In this document: positions 59,341 through 64,000 of the stretch, piece by piece
Layout of the letters: each line of letters begins with the position of its first letter
How positions within the stretch are numbered: the first letter of the stretch is position 1
Origin: Symsagittifera roscoffensis
Taxonomy: Eukaryota; Xenacoelomorpha; Acoela; Convolutidae
Assembly: GCF_963678635.1 (NCBI RefSeq)
Contig: NC_087065.1
Location: 33,107,679-33,171,678 of the forward strand
DNA length: 64,000 nucleotides
Direction of reading: 5' to 3'
Translations under genes and position numbers: made by a program
Notes under the pieces: generated by a model
Seen by the model: only the letters and a program-made list of their open reading frames with translations
Database searches by the model: none
What the model was told of the DNA's origin: nothing

Positions 59341-59419
59341 TCGGTGTTCTTCATTGTTTTTGGTTGGGTCTTAAATTCAGTTGCTTCAATTTTATTTTGA
59401 AAATTGACATGTAAGAAAT

Positions 59420-60424
59420 CATTTTGAATTATGCAAAAAAAATTTTCCATCCTGTTTCATAAATTTAGAAAATAATGCTATTCATACAATGTCATAGTTT
59501 GGAAAAAAACTTATCGCACAATTTCATGGTATGAAAAAAAATGCTTGTCATGCATTTTCATAGTATGGAAAAAATACTTATCACACAATTCCACAGCATG
59601 AAAAAGTTTTGTCTAGAATGAAAAAAATGATTATCGTATAGTTTCATAGTATGAAAAAAATGCTTATCATACAAATCCATAGTAAGAAAAAAATGTTTAT
59701 CATACAATTTCATATTATAAAAAAATTCTTGTCATACAACTTCATAGTAAAGAAAAAATGCTTGTCACATAATTTCATAATATGAAAAAAGCCTATCATA
59801 AAATTTCATAGTATAGAAAAAATGCTTATCACACAATTTCATAGCATGAAAAAAATGCTTATCATGCAATTTCATAGTAAGCAAAAAATGCCTATCATAC
59901 AATTTCATAGTAAAGAAAAAATACTTGTCACTCAATTCCGTAGCATGAAAAAGTTTTGTCTGCTATGAAAAAAACGATTATCGTATAGTTTCATACAATG
60001 AAAAAAAAATGCTTGTCATAAAAATCCATAGTATGAAAAAAATGCTTGTCATACAGTTTCATATCATAAAAAAAGGTTTATCATATAACTTTATATTATA
60101 AGAAATGATTGTTATGCAATTTCATAGTATGGAAAAAATGCCTATCATACAATTTCATAGTATGGAAATATGCTTATCACACAATTTCATAGCATAAAAA
60201 AGGTAATGATGCTAATTTCTTCCATTTGTTTTGATAAAAATTGTATTATTTAACGCTTTTAATTACAGACCATGTAAAAATGCCTATCATGAAAATTCAT
60301 ATTAAGGATAAAATGATTATCATGCTATTTTCGTAGTATTTTTTTGTCTATGGAATAGTATGAAATAGTATGATAAACATTTTTTTCATAATATGAAATA
60401 GTATGATAAGCATTTTTTGTCAAC
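59420..60424. repeat. Minisatellite with ~33-36-bp palindrome-containing units
   Basis: About 25-28 degenerate units of the type TTTCATAGTATGAAAAAAAT plus GCTTATCATACAA. Each unit contains the near-palindrome TTTCATAGTATGAAA. Near the right end (about 60355-60424) the units appear in reverse orientation (ATGAAATAGTATGATAAGCA). A foreign ~70-bp AT-rich segment interrupts at about 60200-60270. No spacers of constant unique sequence, so not a CRISPR. Confidence 0.9.
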
Positions 60425-61646
60425 CCGGGAAGCAAAAATTAAATTGAAACAGACAAAGCTTAAAATTTTTTAACGCTTATATAGTGGTAAAATAACGTTT
60501 TCGCCATGCAAGTTTTCACTACTTTTATAACAATTTTAAATTAATTGCTCAAAAATAGAACTTGAAGGCAGGGGTATTGGAACAAAGCCGGCAAAAGACT
60601 CTTAAAGGAATCCCATATTGCCGGTTGATTTAATTTTTAGTCAGAATGACATATATGGCGAAAAAAATTGAGAAGTTTGCTTGCCTATCTTTCCCGGAAG
60701 TTTTTTGTTGACATTATGATGATAATGAATCAAACAAAACTAACGGTTTTTCGGGTGAGTGGGCGTGAAGTGAAATGCCATCCTTATCTTGCCTTTTTTT
60801 TCTATTTTGATTAAATTAACGAAAATGGAGTTTCAAGGAGCATAATGTTTGATGTCACTTACCATCCTTTTCAACAGTAAATTATCCAGATATCTGCGGG
60901 AACGATTACTTCACGCTGACTGATTTGGTTGCTTGTAATAAAATAACTTGGTTGCTTGACTTGCTTTCATCAGCTCATCACAAACTCTAGGAATATAGAA
61001 GAAAAAACAAAGGATGTTTTGATCAAGCAATTGACAACATTTCCTGCAGAACAGGTCACTTCCTGAGAAGTGAAGAGTAATAAGCTTAGTTTTGTCAAAC
61101 TTCTGAGGGAGGTTTTAGCATGCTTTTGTCACGAGCACAAGTCCACGTTCTATTTCCTGTTCCAAATAATTGGACTCTCTTCTATTTTGCTCAATTTTTG
61201 TCTTTCATTTGAGAAAGCCGAGCTTATTTTCTATGGACGAGTGGTTATTTGTTATATCAAACCTCTATTTCAGATATAATTAGCAGAGGGAGAAAATAAT
61301 CCCTTTATCATACGCTAAGCTACCGTTTCATCTCATCTCATTTAGATGAATTAACCAGCGGAGACGAAAAATTTAATTTCAATTAAAGCTTCTATAACAG
61401 ACATCTCTAAATAAAAATTGTTAGATGAAGAGACCAAGAGAAAATCAAATTTATTCGCTTTGTCGTTGAATCAGAGTAAAACTGGAGGGGGGATACGTTA
61501 ATTTGCGTTAATATTACCACATTAGCCGGCCACAAACTTCTCTGAGGTAGTCAAAATCGCGCAAAATATTCACATCACGCCATTGTTTCATCCCATTCTT
61601 CGAGAGTGTTCGCAACAAAAACAAATCTTTGTAGACTCTTTTTAAC
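60425..61646. other. Non-coding AT-rich DNA
   Basis: No recognised gene or repeat; a 69-codon plus frame at 61070 is hydrophobic but unsupported. Confidence 0.4.
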
Positions 61647-62026
61647 AGGGGCGGATCTAGGATTTTTTCGAGGCAAGGGGATTTTTCAAAAAAAAATTGA
61701 AATTGACTTTTTTTAGGTCGATCAAATTGATTTTCCGAGCGCTCCCAGAACACTATAAAGATTCTGTTTACAAAAATTTCTGCGTCGCAGACAAATGTTT
61801 CAAACAAAAAATAGGTTTAAATGTGGCTTTTTGTAGTTTTTTGGAACTGTTTGACTAAAGAATTGCGTTTTTTTCCGGCGCGTGCTCCCCATCAAATTCA
61901 ATATATAATCAAAAGCGCCTTCAGAAAAAGTTTACCCGCTTGGTCGGCCGAAAATATAGGTCATGAAATAATAGCAAAGGGGCGAGAAAGCATCTGCTCT
62001 CTCTCCCCCGCATCCAAATCCGTCAT
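61647..62026 (-). mobile_element. hAT-like MITE, copy 3 (reverse orientation, both ends visible)
   Basis: The left end AGGGGCGGATCTAGGATTTT and right end ATCCAAATCCGTC are imperfect terminal inverted repeats. Internal landmarks, read on the minus strand, match copy 1 in order: AAACTTTTTCTGAAGGCGCT, GCACGCGCCGGAAAAAAACG, the TCTGCGACGCAGAAATTTTT block and CTTTATAGTG. About 380 bp, non-coding. The CAGGGGCGGATC end resembles hAT termini, but no transposase is present. Confidence 0.75.
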
Positions 62027-64000
62027 CTTTTTAGTGAGCTATTAGTACTTCAGCTAAACTGCATTATAGACTAAATTACTCCGAGCACTTTAATCTAAAA
62101 TTTTTGGAAGAAAATTTGAACGGAATGAACGGCACAGAAAACTGTAAAAATTGTATAGCAAGACCTTGCAAAATCCTGTGGGGTACGACAGCATCCTGAA
62201 GTTTGCTGAAGTTCTGCTTCCGCGCTTTTAAAATCTCAATGGTTGTAAGATTTCATAAGAAGATACACATATCCGCTCTAAGATGTTTTAACGAATTCAT
62301 AGATAAGTAATTGACTTGGTTGAAGCCATTTTATCCAAAATAAAATGAACCCACCTTCTTGTTGCCAAAATAACCCATAAAAAGCTCCAAACATTTTTTC
62401 TCAATACTTGATTGTATTTTTTTTGCCTGTGATACGGTATCTCACTCGAAGCCATATGAAGTTTTTTTGCAATATCTGATTCACATCGAAGAACTAATTT
62501 ACAAGAACTGTTTTGAAATTCTTAAGAATTGTCTCTGGAGTATTGAAAAACTCATTTATTTGTGGAAAGCAGTTGTCGATCAGGCAGCCCGGTGGCGACA
62601 GCTCACTGTTCGCGGTTGCACAAAATTTTTCTCGCAAATGCACACAACCTCTATTCTTTGTCAGATAAAAGTGAGAAAAATGGATACTTCCCTCTATTGT
62701 CGATCAAAAACTTTTGATAAAAAAGTTCATACAAAATTTTCAACAAAATGAGAAAAATTGAGTATTTTAAAATTATTGTCTCTTAAATGTTCACCCCATA
62801 CGCTATGTAAAACACGAAATCTGATAATTAGCGTGTGATTATATACTATAAAAAGCAATTTGCCAGCGCCAATTCTATTTGGACTGATTGATTTTGCCGT
62901 TTATGTTTTATTTGCACGCGTAAATTATCTGAATATGAAGTAAAGTCGGCAAAGTAGTTGTCATAGTTGTCGACAAAGTAAAGTCGACATAGTTGGTATA
63001 AATCACTCGGCCTCATTTTGCAGTTGCGAAGTAAATTTTGGGGAAAAGGGGTGAGATGATTCCTATTTATAAAACTTGAAACGCTCGCTTAACGCTCGTT
63101 TAATTAACGCTTGAAATGATCTGATCGGCTAATGGCTGTCAGCGGCAAGGCTGGCTTCGCAGGAGGCTCCCATTGTCGAGAGTTTTTGTTTGTTTTGTCC
63201 TTGAAATGGTCCAAATTAACAGGTGCTAATCTAATGGCTCGTATTGATACAAAATTGTCTCTTGTTTTGAGGGTGTAAACACTTGTCTGGTCATCATCGG
63301 TTGGTTTGTTTCATGCGATCCGTCCAGTTGGCCAGAGTCCTCGTGGCGTCATATCCTGAAGAAACCAAACAGCTTCTACTAATTTGATGGGCAGCGTTTT
63401 CTTTGTCAATCAATGTCGCGGCAGTAGTGTTGGAATAAACTCCTTGATCAGGCGTTTCCAAATATGGTTTGCGGGTTATAAGGCAAGTTTCCCTTGTCAA
63501 CTGAGTGCTGCGGCTGTTGGTTTTAAAGAGTTGGCATGCTCGCATGCGTTTCTCTGAGAAGAAAGTGACTTAGTGTGAGTGTATTTTTCACAATGTAGTC
63601 ATGGGTTTTGTGTTCAAGAAGTGTTCGATTTCGCAAATATCGGTGTCGAATGTGTCGTCTGTTAATGATGGCATATAACAAAACTTCTACTGATCTTATA
63701 AGTCGTTCCCACTCATATGAGGATCATAGGCAGGGTTGAATGTTCATTCAATGTGATTTTTAGCGTAGAACTGTCGTGCAAAATCGGAAACGAAATGTCT
63801 CTTGAGTTCATTTTCGGCTGCGGTGAAAAATGTACCGTTGTTTTGGTGGAAGCTTGGAAAGCTAGCACTGAGTTTATTTTAGCTTCATCCATTTATACGA
63901 TGCAAATGTTGAGTAGCGAAAAATCCGTTGTGAAGCAATTAACTTATAGTTTTGGCCAGCTGCATTCTGGTTCGCACATAAATCGTGGTCCGGTGAACCA
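62027..64000. other. Non-coding DNA to the window end
   Basis: Short frames (62467-62751 plus; 63545-63294 minus) show no recognisable domain. Small direct repeats GTCGACAAAGTA / GTCGACATAGTTG lie near 62960-62997 and ACGCTCG(C/T)TTAA near 63081-63100. From about 63120 composition is less AT-rich, perhaps an old insert. Confidence 0.4.

Noticed and set aside
59420-60424. CRISPR array
   Set aside because: The units are contiguous and degenerate, with no unique spacers, and the host DNA is eukaryotic.

Overview
This is AT-rich genomic DNA from an animal, probably an invertebrate. It has one spliced host protein-kinase gene surrounded by decayed transposable elements of several classes: Polinton/Maverick, two kinds of LINE, Ty3/gypsy-like LTR elements, SINE-like pieces and MITEs. 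A 200-bp run of N marks a scaffold gap. The species cannot be fixed from this window.

Layout. 1-3511: the right part of a Polinton/Maverick-type protein-primed DNA polymerase pseudogene, with one recognisable intron; its start lies off the left edge. 3806-3947: a short MITE. About 4240-7430: a plus-strand non-LTR retrotransposon with a PHD-like zinc finger, a reverse transcriptase and a restriction-like endonuclease-type C terminus, broken by stops and frameshifts. 9059-20439: a three-exon MAP kinase kinase-like gene (exons 9059-9747, 10895-11197 and 20199-20439; 410 codons). Its 9-kb second intron holds an APE-type LINE on the minus strand (about 16.1-19.2 kb), a 187-bp tandem duplication and a hAT-like MITE that ends just before exon 3. 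21085-21537: another MITE. About 22.9-28.9 kb: a minus-strand Ty3/gypsy-like element with one visible LTR (28541-28907). 29745-29867: a near-perfect palindrome. 30144-30353: a tRNA-derived SINE-like piece. 30798-48824: an 18-kb minus-strand LTR retrotransposon whose ~390-bp LTRs, primer-binding site, protease, RT, RNase H and integrase can all be placed. It also carries a ~0.85-kb direct duplication, one copy on each side of pol. 48.8-64 kb: no recognisable genes, but many repeats: a diverged ~0.35-kb pair, a ~4-kb array of long degenerate units, a small structured element at 59.2-59.3 kb, a ~1-kb minisatellite and another copy of the hAT-like MITE.

Only the kinase looks like a functioning gene. 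It has an in-frame upstream stop, consistent splice sites and phases, nearly all catalytic kinase motifs and polyadenylation signals. Every TE-encoded protein has stops or frameshifts. The most interesting items are the 18-kb LTR element with its internal duplication and a membrane segment upstream of protease, the odd activation/P+1 segment of the kinase, the structured element near 59.25 kb, and the palindrome-built minisatellite.
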